This document shows, one piece after another, positions 41,807 to 52,614 of a stretch of 64,000 nt of DNA (position 1 is its first letter; each line of letters starts with the position of its first letter). This DNA is from CAYWMY01 sp046352935 (lineage in GTDB: Bacteria; Pseudomonadota; Gammaproteobacteria; Steroidobacterales; Steroidobacteraceae), in the NCBI GenBank assembly GCA_046352935.1, contig JAXMGR010000004.1, positions 124,001 through 188,000 on the forward strand, read 5' to 3'. A program made the position numbers and the translations under genes. The notes under the pieces are model-generated. The model had not been told where the DNA came from. It did not search any database and saw only the letters and a program-made list of their open reading frames with translations.

Positions 41807-43015
41807 GTGACCGAGATGCAGGGGCCGCCGGTCGAGCCGGGGCTTTCGGAAGAGGAACGAGCGATCCAGGCGACCGCGCATCGTTATGCGCGGGATGTCC
41901 TGCGACCGGTGGGGAAGGCGCTCGACCGCATGACGCCGGAGCAGGTCATCGCGCCGGAATCGCCGTACTGGGAGGCGCGGCGGCAATACCTCGAACTGGG
42001 ACTGGACCTGACCGAGGCGTCGCGGGGCCTCGGCCCCGTCGAGGTCGCGCGGCTCACTTACCTCGTGCACGAGGAGCTGGGCTGGGGTGACCTCGGCCTG
42101 GGCTGGGGCTTCTATGGGGGCAGCTTCCCGTCGGCGCTGGCGCAGGCGCTGGGGCGCGAGGATCTGGCCGCGATCTTCACGCCGGACCGTCTCGGCTGCT
42201 GGGGCATCACCGAACCGGATCACGGCAGTGACGTGCTCGACTTCGAGCGCTCGCTGAGTTCCATCGAGCACGGAGGTCGGCGCAGCAACTGCGTGGCGAT
42301 CCGGCGCGGTGACCGGATCGTCATCCGCGGCCAGAAGTCGGCCTGGGTCTCGAACGGGTCGATCGCGAAGGATATGTCGCTCTTCTGCCGCTACGACGAT
42401 GGCTCGGGCGCGCCGGGATTCGGCGCGTTCCTCGTGCCGCTCGACCTGCCGGGCGTGCGGCGCAGCCCGCCCGTCCGCAAGATGGGCGTGCGCTCGATGA
42501 GCGACTCGTCGATTTATTTCGACGATGTGGAGATCCCGGCGAGCTACATGGTCTGCGGACCGAAGGAGTATCCGGATCTGCTGCGCGGCATCCTCGTCGG
42601 CGCGAATCCCGGCATGGCGATCTTCCTCGTCGGGCTCGCGCGTGCGGCGTTCGAGCATGCAGTGGCCTACGCGAAGGTCAGGGTGCAGGGCGGCAAGCCG
42701 ATCATCGAGCACCAGGCGATCCAGCTGAAGCTCTTCGACATGTACCGCAAGATCCAGGCGGCGCGGGCGCTGGCGCGGCATGTGATGGTGACGCATGCAG
42801 GGAACCCGGACCCGTATTTCCCGCTGGCGGCTTCCGCGAAGGTGACCGGCTCGCAGTTCGCGATCGAAGTGGTGAATACGGCGTTCGATGTGTTCGGCGG
42901 CTATGCCAAGACCGAGGAATACCCGATCGAGAAGCTGCTGCGCGACGTGCGTATGGGCACGATCGCGGACGGCACGAACGACGTGCTGAGCCTCATGGCA
43001 GCGGCGCAGTTCTGA
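41807..43015 (+). CDS. Acyl-CoA dehydrogenase
   Basis: 402 residues. FAD-dependent acyl-CoA dehydrogenase fold: N-terminal helical domain (EERAIQATAHRYARDVLRPVGKALD), middle beta domain (WGITEPDHGSD, SAWVSNGSIAKDMSLFCRYDD), C-terminal helical domain (QAIQLKLFDMYRKIQAARALARH, VFGGYAKTEEYPIEKLLRDVRMGTIADGTND). The catalytic base Glu position in the GTIADGTND neighbourhood is not the usual E and could differ. GTG at 41807 is chosen because GAGGG lies seven bases upstream. Last gene of the catabolic run on this strand, 11 bp after the SnoaL gene. Confidence 0.92.
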   Translation: MTEMQGPPVEPGLSEEERAIQATAHRYARDVLRPVGKALDRMTPEQVIAPESPYWEARRQYLELGLDLTEASRGLGPVEVARLTYLVHEELGWGDLGLGWGFYGGSFPSALAQALGREDLAAIFTPDRLGCWGITEPDHGSDVLDFERSLSSIEHGGRRSNCVAIRRGDRIVIRGQKSAWVSNGSIAKDMSLFCRYDDGSGAPGFGAFLVPLDLPGVRRSPPVRKMGVRSMSDSSIYFDDVEIPASYMVCGPKEYPDLLRGILVGANPGMAIFLVGLARAAFEHAVAYAKVRVQGGKPIIEHQAIQLKLFDMYRKIQAARALARHVMVTHAGNPDPYFPLAASAKVTGSQFAIEVVNTAFDVFGGYAKTEEYPIEKLLRDVRMGTIADGTNDVLSLMAAAQF

Positions 43016-43047
43016 AGGGAACGGCGCGAACGCGTTGCGAACCTCGT

Positions 43048-43074
43048 GGCGGGTCCCGGAGCGTCGGGCCCGCC
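43048..43074. terminator. Hairpin between convergent genes, no T-tract
   Basis: GGCGGG(T)CCCG at 43048-43058 pairs with CGGGCCCGCC at 43065-43074 around a 6-base loop, a 10-bp GC stem with one bulged T. It lies between the ends of the acyl-CoA dehydrogenase and the convergent SDR gene, where a bidirectional terminator is expected; absence of a T-run makes this tentative. Confidence 0.4.
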
Positions 43075-43106
43075 GCGATCGCCCTGGCGGGCCGCGCGGC
43101 GGCGTT

Positions 43107-43847
43107 CTACAACGCCTGGCCGTTGACGCCGCGGCTGTCGCCTCCCAGCAGGTACAGGAACGGTGCCACGACGTCCTCGGGGGCGCGGAGCTTCGAACGG
43201 TCCTCGGCGGGGTAGGCCTGCAGCCGCATGTTGGTGCGCACGGCGCCCGGGTTCACCGAGTTCGCACGGATCGAGCCGCCCTCGAGTTCGTGCGCCAGCA
43301 CCTGCATGAGTCCCTCGGTCGCGAATTTCGATACCGCGTAGGCACCCCAGTAGGCCGTGCCCCGGCGTCCCACCGAGCTCGACGTGAAGACGATGGACGC
43401 GTCGGGAGAACGGTGCAGGAGCGGCAGACAGGTCTGCGTCAGGATGAAGGCCGCCGTGGCATTGACGTGCAGCACCTTGACCCAGGTCGGCACGTCGTGA
43501 TGCTCGATGGGGCTGCGCACGCCCAGGATCCCGGCCACGTGCGCGAGACCGTCGAGCCGGCCGAATTCACGATCGAGCACGGCGGCGAGCGCGTCGTATT
43601 CCTTCGCGGTCGCGGTCTCCAGATTGAAGGGCGCGAGCGCGGGCTTCGGCCCGCCGGCGGCGATGATCGCGTCGTAGGTCGCCTCGAGCTTCTGCGGCGT
43701 GCGGCCCAGCAGCACCACGGTGGCACCCTGGTGTGCGAGGGCGAGCGCGAGCGCCCGGCCGATGCCGTCGCCGGAGCCCGTCACGAGCACGATGCGCCCC
43801 GCATGCGAACCCGGTGCGGGTTGGTAGGTCGTCGGGTCGATGCTCAT
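43107..43847 (-). CDS. YciK-like short-chain dehydrogenase
   Basis: 246 residues, SDR. VTGSGDGIGRALALALAHQGATVVLLGR (cofactor site), VAGILG, VFTSSSVGRRG (catalytic Ser) and YAVSKFATEGLMQVLAHEL (Tyr-x3-Lys), and NPGAVRTNMRLQAYPAEDRSKLRAPEDVV. This wording is that of the YciK family of Gammaproteobacteria, function uncertain. The C-terminus is a little short. ATG at 43847 is favoured; the open frame continues upstream but overlaps another gene. Its start overlaps the stop of the squalene-synthase-like gene (ATGA), so it closes the ubiG-gph-rmuC operon. Confidence 0.88.
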   Translation of the reverse strand: MSIDPTTYQPAPGSHAGRIVLVTGSGDGIGRALALALAHQGATVVLLGRTPQKLEATYDAIIAAGGPKPALAPFNLETATAKEYDALAAVLDREFGRLDGLAHVAGILGVRSPIEHHDVPTWVKVLHVNATAAFILTQTCLPLLHRSPDASIVFTSSSVGRRGTAYWGAYAVSKFATEGLMQVLAHELEGGSIRANSVNPGAVRTNMRLQAYPAEDRSKLRAPEDVVAPFLYLLGGDSRGVNGQAL

Positions 43848-44683
43848 GCGGTGTCGAACTCCAGGCGGCGCGCAGCGCGCCAGATGGTCCAGAGGGTGCC
43901 GAGCGGCCGCGCCGGCGGGGGCTCGCCCGCGGGATCGGATCTGGCCCGCTGCCAGGCCGCCAGGCGGTGAGTGTAACCGGCTGCGAGTGCGATCTGGCCT
44001 GTCAGGCACTGCCGCGCGGCGCGGGGAACCGCCTGAAGTACGGACTGGAATTCCTCGCGTGCCCGCAGCAGATGCCGGCGCAGGGCCTCGCCGCCGGTGC
44101 CGTCCTGGAGCGCAGTGACGTCCACGCCGGCATCATCGAGCCAGGCGAGCGGTACGGCGATGAAACCGCGGCGTGCATCGCGATGCAGGGCGTCGAGGAT
44201 CTCGCAGCGGCGCAGCGCGCGCCCGAGCGGGTCGCCGAAACCGGTGGCGGCGCCGGCGTCGCCGAGTGCGAGGCCGGCGCAGACCCGGTGAAGCGAGCCG
44301 CCGGATGCCTGCAGGTAGCCGTCCAGTCCGGCCTCGTCCTCGAACACCACGCGCGCGAGTTCGATGTTTGCGGCCTGGATCAGTCCACGCAGGGGTGACC
44401 AGTCCACGGCTGCATCGCCCGCGGCCGCGAGCAGCGTGCGGGTGATGGGGTGCGCGGGCTCGCCGGCGATCAATCGCTCGATTTCGCCGTCCCACCAGCC
44501 GATCCGTGCATGCGCAACCGAATGGTCCTGCGCGCCCAGCGAGGACTCGCGCAGCTCGGTGCGCAGCGCCAGCAGTGAGCCGAGCACACCGGCCTGCCCG
44601 CCCGCGAACAACAGCGCGAAGGCCTCGATGGAACCGGGGCGCGCGATGCGTGCGACGTAATCGGCGTCCGGCGTGCGGGCCAT
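43844..44683 (-). CDS. Squalene/phytoene-synthase-fold protein, NDUFAF6-like, lacking Asp-rich motifs
   Basis: 279 residues, all-helical. It fits the trans-isoprenyl diphosphate synthase fold: LRESSLGAQDHSVAHARIGWWDGEIERL, GFGDPLGRALRRCEILDALHRDARRGFIAVPLAW. In real squalene/phytoene synthases both substrate-binding sites carry Asp-rich motifs; here the first is absent and the second is reduced to isolated residues (EILDALHRDARRG). The QWW-like helix resembles the mitochondrial complex I assembly factor NDUFAF6, so a non-catalytic assembly or scaffold role is more likely than terpene synthesis (inference). ATG at 44683; the longer frame overlaps rmuC. In the ubiG-gph-rmuC operon. Confidence 0.72.
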   Translation of the reverse strand: MARTPDADYVARIARPGSIEAFALLFAGGQAGVLGSLLALRTELRESSLGAQDHSVAHARIGWWDGEIERLIAGEPAHPITRTLLAAAGDAAVDWSPLRGLIQAANIELARVVFEDEAGLDGYLQASGGSLHRVCAGLALGDAGAATGFGDPLGRALRRCEILDALHRDARRGFIAVPLAWLDDAGVDVTALQDGTGGEALRRHLLRAREEFQSVLQAVPRAARQCLTGQIALAAGYTHRLAAWQRARSDPAGEPPPARPLGTLWTIWRAARRLEFDTA

Positions 44684-44699
44684 GAGCGGAAGGGGCGTC

Positions 44700-45983
44700 T
44701 CAGCGGGTGTCGCCGGCGGGCGGCGTGTCGGCGTCCGCGCGCGGCAGTTCCACGCCGCGGGGCGTGGTTTCGATGGTCTCCAGGACCTCGATGCTGCGAT
44801 CCGAACGCAGCCCGAGTTCGGTGAACTTGCGTGCGCCCGGCAGGACGTTGCGCTCCAGTGAGCCCACCGCGCTGTTGAACGCCCTGACGCTGGCCTCGAG
44901 TTCACCGCCGAGCTTCGCCATGTGCGTGCGGAACACTGCGAGCCTCTGGTAGAGGTCCTCGGCGAGCCTGCGGATCTGCTCGGCGTGCTCGGTGAGCTGC
45001 ACCTGTCGCCAGCCGTAGGCGATGGACTTCAGCACCGCGATGAAATTGGTCGGCGTGGCGAGGATCACACCGGACTCCATCGCTTTCTCCAGCAGGTCCG
45101 GTTTCTCGTCGAGGGCGGCCGCGAGGAACTGGTCGCCCGGGATGAACAGCACCACGAACTGCGGCGCGGAGGGGAACTGCGACCAGTAGGCCTTCGAGGA
45201 CAGCTGGCCCACGCGATCGGCCACGTGCTGCGCATGGCGACGCAGGGCCTGCGCGCGTTCCTCTTCGCTCTGCGCTTCCATGGCGGTCAGATAGGCGTCG
45301 AGCGGCGTCTTGACGTCGACCACGAGGTCGCGGCCATCGGACATGTGCACGACCATGTCCGGACGCAGCGCACCGGACTCGGTGTTCACGTGCACCTGCT
45401 CGTCGAAATCACAGTGCTCGGACATGCCGGCCAGCTCCACGAGCCGGCGCAGGGTGAGTTCGCCCCAGCGGCCGCGGACCTGCGGTCGCCGCAGGGCGTT
45501 GGCGAGGCTGCGCGTCTCGCGCTGCAGCGTGAGATGCAGTTCGCGCATGTCGTGGAGGTGCTGACGGAGGCTGCCGGACTCGCGGCTGCGCGCGGTCTCG
45601 AGTTCGCGCAGCGTGCCCTCGGTCTTCTCGAGCGCGGTGGCGATGGGCCGGACGAGCGCCTCGACCGCGACTTCGCGTTCCTTGAGCATGCCGGCCGCGG
45701 CCTGCTGCTGCTCGCCGAGGCTCGCGCGCGCGAGCCTGAGGAAATGCTCGCTGGATTCGCGCAGGTTCCGGCCTGCCAGGTCGTTGAAGGCGACCTTCAG
45801 TCCCTGCATCGCGTGCTCGACGGTCTCCTGGCGCTCCCGCTCGATCTCGGCCCCGGCCTTGAGGCGCTCGTTGAGCACGGCGACCTCGGTCGCGAGCTGC
45901 GCCGTCCTCCGGCGCCCGAGCCAGAGACCGAGCAGGAACGCTGTGGGCAGCAGACCGACGGCGATGAACCCGGCCGTGCTCAC
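44700..45983 (-). CDS. rmuC: DNA recombination protein RmuC
   Basis: 427 residues. An N-terminal membrane helix (residues about 5-22) precedes a long coiled coil (about 30-170), then the RmuC nuclease-like domain: RPQVRGRWGELTLRRLVELAGMSEHCDF, LRPDMVVHMSDGRDLVVDVKTPLDAYL (Asp and Lys of the PD-(D/E)xK-like core) and VILATPTNFIAVLKSIAYGWRQ. RmuC limits DNA inversions and degradation of damaged DNA; its exact activity is not settled. GTG start at 45983 overlaps the gph stop as GTGA, showing tight coupling. Confidence 0.92.
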   Translation of the reverse strand: MSTAGFIAVGLLPTAFLLGLWLGRRRTAQLATEVAVLNERLKAGAEIERERQETVEHAMQGLKVAFNDLAGRNLRESSEHFLRLARASLGEQQQAAAGMLKEREVAVEALVRPIATALEKTEGTLRELETARSRESGSLRQHLHDMRELHLTLQRETRSLANALRRPQVRGRWGELTLRRLVELAGMSEHCDFDEQVHVNTESGALRPDMVVHMSDGRDLVVDVKTPLDAYLTAMEAQSEEERAQALRRHAQHVADRVGQLSSKAYWSQFPSAPQFVVLFIPGDQFLAAALDEKPDLLEKAMESGVILATPTNFIAVLKSIAYGWRQVQLTEHAEQIRRLAEDLYQRLAVFRTHMAKLGGELEASVRAFNSAVGSLERNVLPGARKFTELGLRSDRSIEVLETIETTPRGVELPRADADTPPAGDTR

Positions 45984-46669
45984 GGACAGGCTCCGGCCAC
46001 GGCGCTCTCCGCGAGCCAGGCCAGCAGGTCCCCGGGCGCATCGATCATTCCGTCCGGCTGCCACTGCTCCGGGTCGTCGTCGGGGCCCAGGTAGCCGAAG
46101 CAGGCGACCAGCGCCAGCATGCCTGCAGCGCGCGCCGCCTGGATGTCGCGTTCGGCGTCTCCCAGACAGACGAACTCTCCGGGTTCCCGGCCGATGCGGC
46201 GCGCGGCGTGGAGCAGGGGTGCGGGATGGGGCTTGCGCTCCGGCAGGGTGTCGCCGCTCACGACCGCGGCCGCCCGGTCCGCGAGACCGAGTGCGTCGAG
46301 CAGCGGGTCCGTGAGCCAGCCCGGCTTGTTGGTCACGATTCCCCAGGGAACCGAGTCCGCGTCCAGCGCGTCGAGCACCGCTTCGAAGCCCGGGAACAGG
46401 CACGTCTCGACGGCGAGGGCCTCGCGGTAGATCGCCAGATATCGCTGCCGCAGCCGCTCGTACTCCGTGCCCCCGGCATCGGGAAAGCCCTGCTGCACGA
46501 GGCGCGCGGAGCCGTGCGAGACGAACCGCCGCATGGCCGCGAACGGCAGCGGTTCGCGGCCTTCTTCGGCGCGCAGGCGGTTGAGCGCGGCAACCATGTC
46601 CGGCGCCGTGTCCAGCAGCGTGCCGTCCAGGTCGAACAGCACCGGACGCAGGGCTCCGGGTGCGGTCAT
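45980..46669 (-). CDS. gph: Phosphoglycolate phosphatase-like HAD hydrolase
   Basis: 229 residues. HAD motif I DLDGTLLDT (residues about 12-20), motif II in WGIVTNKP, lysine in DTLPERKPHPAPLLHAA, and motif IV GDAERDIQAARAAGM. Removes phosphate from 2-phosphoglycolate, a repair and photorespiration product. Located between ubiG and rmuC with ATGA overlaps on both sides. In some relatives the ubiG-adjacent enzyme is annotated MupP, which acts in cell-wall recycling; the sequence does not let me separate the two. Confidence 0.88.
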   Translation of the reverse strand: MTAPGALRPVLFDLDGTLLDTAPDMVAALNRLRAEEGREPLPFAAMRRFVSHGSARLVQQGFPDAGGTEYERLRQRYLAIYREALAVETCLFPGFEAVLDALDADSVPWGIVTNKPGWLTDPLLDALGLADRAAAVVSGDTLPERKPHPAPLLHAARRIGREPGEFVCLGDAERDIQAARAAGMLALVACFGYLGPDDDPEQWQPDGMIDAPGDLLAWLAESAVAGACP

Positions 46670-47376
46670 GCGGCAGGGCGCCGCAGGTGCGCGAAGTAGT
46701 TGACGCCGACGTCGCGGGTGAGCCGATAGCTGCGCGTCAGCGGATCGTGTGACAGCCCCGTGAGGTCCAGGAGATCGAGTCCCGCGGCGCGCGTCCAGCT
46801 CGCGAGCTCGGAAGGGCGGATGAACCGCGCGTACTCGTGGGTCCCCTTCGGCACGAGGCCCAGCAGGTACTCGGCACCGACGATGGCGTGCACGAAGGAC
46901 TTCACGTTGCGGTTGATCGTGGAGACGAAGACATCACCACCCGGCCGTACGAGGTCCGCCAGCGCCCGCACCGTCCTCGCCGGCCCGGGCACGTGCTCGA
47001 GCATCTCGAGACAGGTCACGACGTCGAAGGCGCCGGGCGCCTGCGCGGCGTGTTCCTCGGCCGTGGACCGGCGGTAATCGACTTCGATGCCGGCTTCGAG
47101 GGCATGAAGCCGGGCGACCGTGAGTGGTGACGGAGCCGCGTCGATCCCGGTGACGAGCGCGCCACGGCGTGCCATCCCCTCCGCGAGGAGTCCGCCGCCG
47201 CAGCCCACGTCGAGCACGCGCCGGTCACGCAGGCCCGCACGCGCTTCGATGTAGTCGAGGCGCAGGGGGTTGATCTCGTGCAGCGGCCGGAACTCGCCCG
47301 CCGGATCCCACCAGCGCTGCGCGAGCGCGTCGAATTTGGCCACTTCGGCAGGATCGGCATCGACGGCGGAATTCAT
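46666..47376 (-). CDS. ubiG: Ubiquinone biosynthesis O-methyltransferase UbiG
   Basis: 236 residues, class I SAM methyltransferase. RWWDPAGEFRPLHEINPLRLDYIEARAGL at the N-terminus, the SAM motif VLDVGCGGGLLAEGMARRGALVTGID, CLEMLEHVPGPARTV and STINRNVKSFVHAIVGAEYLLGLVPKGTHEYARFI are UbiG signatures. It methylates two hydroxyl groups in ubiquinone synthesis. The divergent neighbour is gyrA, the same arrangement as in E. coli and pseudomonads. First gene of the minus-strand operon ubiG-gph-rmuC-(NDUFAF6-like)-SDR. Confidence 0.96.
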   Translation of the reverse strand: MNSAVDADPAEVAKFDALAQRWWDPAGEFRPLHEINPLRLDYIEARAGLRDRRVLDVGCGGGLLAEGMARRGALVTGIDAAPSPLTVARLHALEAGIEVDYRRSTAEEHAAQAPGAFDVVTCLEMLEHVPGPARTVRALADLVRPGGDVFVSTINRNVKSFVHAIVGAEYLLGLVPKGTHEYARFIRPSELASWTRAAGLDLLDLTGLSHDPLTRSYRLTRDVGVNYFAHLRRPAA

Positions 47377-47690
47377 GCTTTCGGTTCGCCTGGCTGAACG
47401 GTTGTCGACCGCGGCAGCGGACTCCGTGAGTGCGTCTCCGCGGTGCGCACAGTATAGCGGCCGCGGCGTGTGCGATCGGCCCGCGCGCTCGGACCCACGC
47501 CGCGCGGAGCCGCGGGACACCCGGGCCGGTCCGCGTCGTGCCGAAGCACGGTGGGGGACACGCAAGCCCATGAATCGTCTTGGGATCGAGTGCTGCGCTG
47601 TGGTACATTGCGCGCTTTGTTCCGGCCCCGGGGCCGGGGCCTGAAGCGGCACGACGAGCCGCCTCGAAGGGGCGCCGAACTGGCATCGCA
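47377..47690. promoter_or_regulatory. ubiG-gyrA divergent control region with GC palindrome
   Basis: 314 bp without a gene. On the gyrA side, TTGGGA (47580-47585) and TACATT (47604-47609) with an 18-base spacer are a fair sigma70 candidate. A perfect 16-bp palindrome, CCGGCCCC-GGGGCCGG, lies at 47622-47637, just after the predicted start and about 55 bases before the gyrA ATG. No clear promoter is visible on the ubiG side. gyrA is commonly supercoiling-controlled, but nothing here proves it. Confidence 0.45.
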
Positions 47691-50249
<2,559 letters not shown>

Positions 50250-50333
50250 CGGGGTTCCGGAGGTCGCGTGGCCCGGTCGCGCGGCAGGTGATTCATCAGA
50301 CGGCGCCCGTGGCGCCAGAGAGGCTCAGGAGTC

Positions 50334-51413
50334 ATGCGAGTTTTCAATTTCTCCGCGGGACCGGCGGTCCTGCCGCTCGAGGTACTGGAACAGGCGGCCG
50401 CCGAGATGGGCGACTGGCGCGGCACGGGCATGTCCGTGATGGAGATGAGCCATCGCGGCAAGGCCTTCGTGAGCATCGCGCAGCAGGCGGAGGCCGACCT
50501 GCGCGAGCTGCTGGGCGTGCCGGCGAACTACAAGGTGCTCTTCCTGCAGGGCGGTGCGACGGGCCAGTTCGCGGGGATCCCGATGAATCTCGCCGGGCCC
50601 GATGCCACGGCCGACTACGTCAACACCGGGCAGTGGTCGAAGAAGGCGCTCGGCGAGGCCAAGCGCTATCTCGGGGTCAATGTCGCGGCGGACTGCGCGG
50701 CGACGAACTACACGTCCACGCCGAAGCAGTCGGAGCTGAAGCTCACTGCCGGTGCTGCCTACGTGCACTACACGCCGAACGAGACCATCGGCGGCGTCGA
50801 GTTCCCGTACGTTCCCGACACCGGTGGCGTGCCGCTCGTGGCCGACATGTCCTCGACGCTGCTGTCGCGGCCCGTCGACGTCTCGAAGTTCGGCCTGATC
50901 TACGCCGGCGCGCAGAAGAACATCGGGCCGGCGGGCATCGTGGTCGTCATCGTGCGCGAGGACCTCGTCGGCAAGGCGCGCCCGGGCACGCCGTCCGTGT
51001 TCGACTACAAGGCCATGGGCGACGACGGCTCGATGCTGAACACGCCGCCGACGTACAGCTGGTACGTGGCGGGCCTCGTGTTCCAGTGGTTGAAGCGGCA
51101 GGGCGGGCTCGCGGCGATGGGTGAGCGCAATCGCGCCAAGGCCGAGGCGCTGTATCGCGCCATCGATGACTCCGGCTTCTACCGCAACCCGGTCGAGAAG
51201 GAGAGCCGTTCCTGGATGAACGTGCCGTTCACGCTGCCGAATGCCGATCTCGACAAACCTTTCCTCGAAGAGGCGAAGAAGGCGGGGCTCGTGACGCTCG
51301 AGGGACACCGGTCGGTGGGCGGGATGCGCGCGAGCATCTACAACGCGATGCCGCGCGAGGGTGTCGATGCGCTGATCGCATTCATGCGGGACTTCGCCGC
51401 ACGCCGCGGCTGA
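50334..51413 (+). CDS. serC: Phosphoserine aminotransferase SerC
   Basis: 359 residues, PLP-dependent class V aminotransferase. FNFSAGPAVLPLEVLEQA at the N-terminus, SHRGKAF, LFLQGGATGQFAGIPMNL, ADMSSTLLSRPVDVSKFGLIYAGAQKNIGPAG (PLP lysine in AQKN) and LEGHRSVGGMRASIYNAMP are SerC hallmarks. Converts 3-phosphohydroxypyruvate to phosphoserine and serves pyridoxal phosphate synthesis. The next gene, serA, catalyses the preceding step and starts 18 bp downstream. Confidence 0.97.
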   Translation: MRVFNFSAGPAVLPLEVLEQAAAEMGDWRGTGMSVMEMSHRGKAFVSIAQQAEADLRELLGVPANYKVLFLQGGATGQFAGIPMNLAGPDATADYVNTGQWSKKALGEAKRYLGVNVAADCAATNYTSTPKQSELKLTAGAAYVHYTPNETIGGVEFPYVPDTGGVPLVADMSSTLLSRPVDVSKFGLIYAGAQKNIGPAGIVVVIVREDLVGKARPGTPSVFDYKAMGDDGSMLNTPPTYSWYVAGLVFQWLKRQGGLAAMGERNRAKAEALYRAIDDSGFYRNPVEKESRSWMNVPFTLPNADLDKPFLEEAKKAGLVTLEGHRSVGGMRASIYNAMPREGVDALIAFMRDFAARRG

Positions 51414-51431
51414 GCTGACGACGGAGGCGCA

Positions 51432-52604
51432 ATGAGCTACAGGATCCTCACGCTGAACAACATCTCCGTACGCGGACTCGAACGGCTGCCGCGGGAGCGT
51501 TTCGAGGTGGCCTCGGAGATCGGTCATCCCGACGCGATCCTCGTGCGGTCCGCGGACATGCACGCGGTGGAGATCCCCGCGAGCGTCAAGGCGATCGGCC
51601 GCGCGGGCGCCGGCACGAACAACATCCCGGTCGCGGCGCTGTCGAAGCGCGGCGTGCCCGTGTTCAACGCACCGGGTGCGAACGCGAACGCGGTCAAGGA
51701 ACTCGTGCTGGCGTCCATGTTCCTCGCCGCGCGGAACCTCTGCCAGGCCTGGCAGTTCGTGCGTGGCCTGACGGGCGACGAGCACGCGGTCGAGGAGGCG
51801 GTGGAGAAGGGGAAGAAGAAGTTCGTGGGCTACGAGCTCCCCGGACGTACCCTCGGCGTCGTCGGACTCGGCGCCATCGGTGTCGAGGTCGCGAACGCTG
51901 CGCACGCGCTCGGCATGCGCGTGCTGGGCTACGACCCGCAGATCACCGTGCAGCGCGCCTGGCAGCTGTCCTCGGGCGTCGAACAGGCCATCAGCCTCGA
52001 CGACCTGTTCGCACGGGCAGACATGGTCACGGTCCACGTGCCGCTCAACAACGACACGCGCAACCTCGTGAACCCGGCGCGTGTCAGGCTCATGCGCCCG
52101 GGCGCGGTCGTGCTCAACTTCGCGCGTGGCGGCATCGTCGACGAGGCCGCGGTCGTCGCGGCCCTCGATGCCGGCAAGCTCGGCGGGTACATCTGCGACT
52201 TCCCGTCGCCGGCCATCAAGGATCACGCGAAGGTCGTCGCGCTGCCGCATCTCGGCGCCTCGACCAACGAGGCGGAGGAGAACTGCGCGGTGATGGTGGC
52301 CGACACCCTGCGGGAGTTCCTGGAGAGCGGCAACGTCCGCAACTCGGTGAACTTCCCCGAGGCCGTGCTGCCAAGGCTGCCCGGCACGTCCCGCCTCGCG
52401 ATCGCGAATGCGAACGTGCCGAACATGGTGGGGCAGATCTCGACCGCGCTCGCCGAGGCGAAGCTCAACATCGCCGATCTCCTGAACAAGTCGCGCGGCG
52501 ACCTGGCCTACACGCTGATCGATGTCGAGGGCACCGTGTCTCCCGAACTCGTGGCGCGGCTCGGCGCCATCGAGGGCGTGCTGTCGGCCCGGGCGATCGG
52601 CTGA
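51432..52604 (+). CDS. serA: D-3-phosphoglycerate dehydrogenase SerA
   Basis: 390 residues. NAD-binding D-2-hydroxyacid dehydrogenase: VARAGAGTNNIP-type substrate loop (IGRAGAGTNNIPVAAL), LGVVGLGAIGVEVANAAHALGMRVLGYDP, NFARGGIVDE and the catalytic His in LPHLGASTNEAEENCA, then a C-terminal ACT domain (about 315-390; NVPNMVGQISTALAEAKLNIADL). First step of serine synthesis; the ACT domain suggests serine feedback. Its position between serC and pheA is unusual, since most relatives have serC directly followed by pheA. Confidence 0.95.
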   Translation: MSYRILTLNNISVRGLERLPRERFEVASEIGHPDAILVRSADMHAVEIPASVKAIGRAGAGTNNIPVAALSKRGVPVFNAPGANANAVKELVLASMFLAARNLCQAWQFVRGLTGDEHAVEEAVEKGKKKFVGYELPGRTLGVVGLGAIGVEVANAAHALGMRVLGYDPQITVQRAWQLSSGVEQAISLDDLFARADMVTVHVPLNNDTRNLVNPARVRLMRPGAVVLNFARGGIVDEAAVVAALDAGKLGGYICDFPSPAIKDHAKVVALPHLGASTNEAEENCAVMVADTLREFLESGNVRNSVNFPEAVLPRLPGTSRLAIANANVPNMVGQISTALAEAKLNIADLLNKSRGDLAYTLIDVEGTVSPELVARLGAIEGVLSARAIG

Positions 52605-52614
52605 GGCGGCGGTG

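Noticed and set aside
43844..44683. Hopanoid or carotenoid synthase
   Set aside because: Both Asp-rich catalytic motifs are missing and no other terpenoid biosynthesis genes are adjacent.
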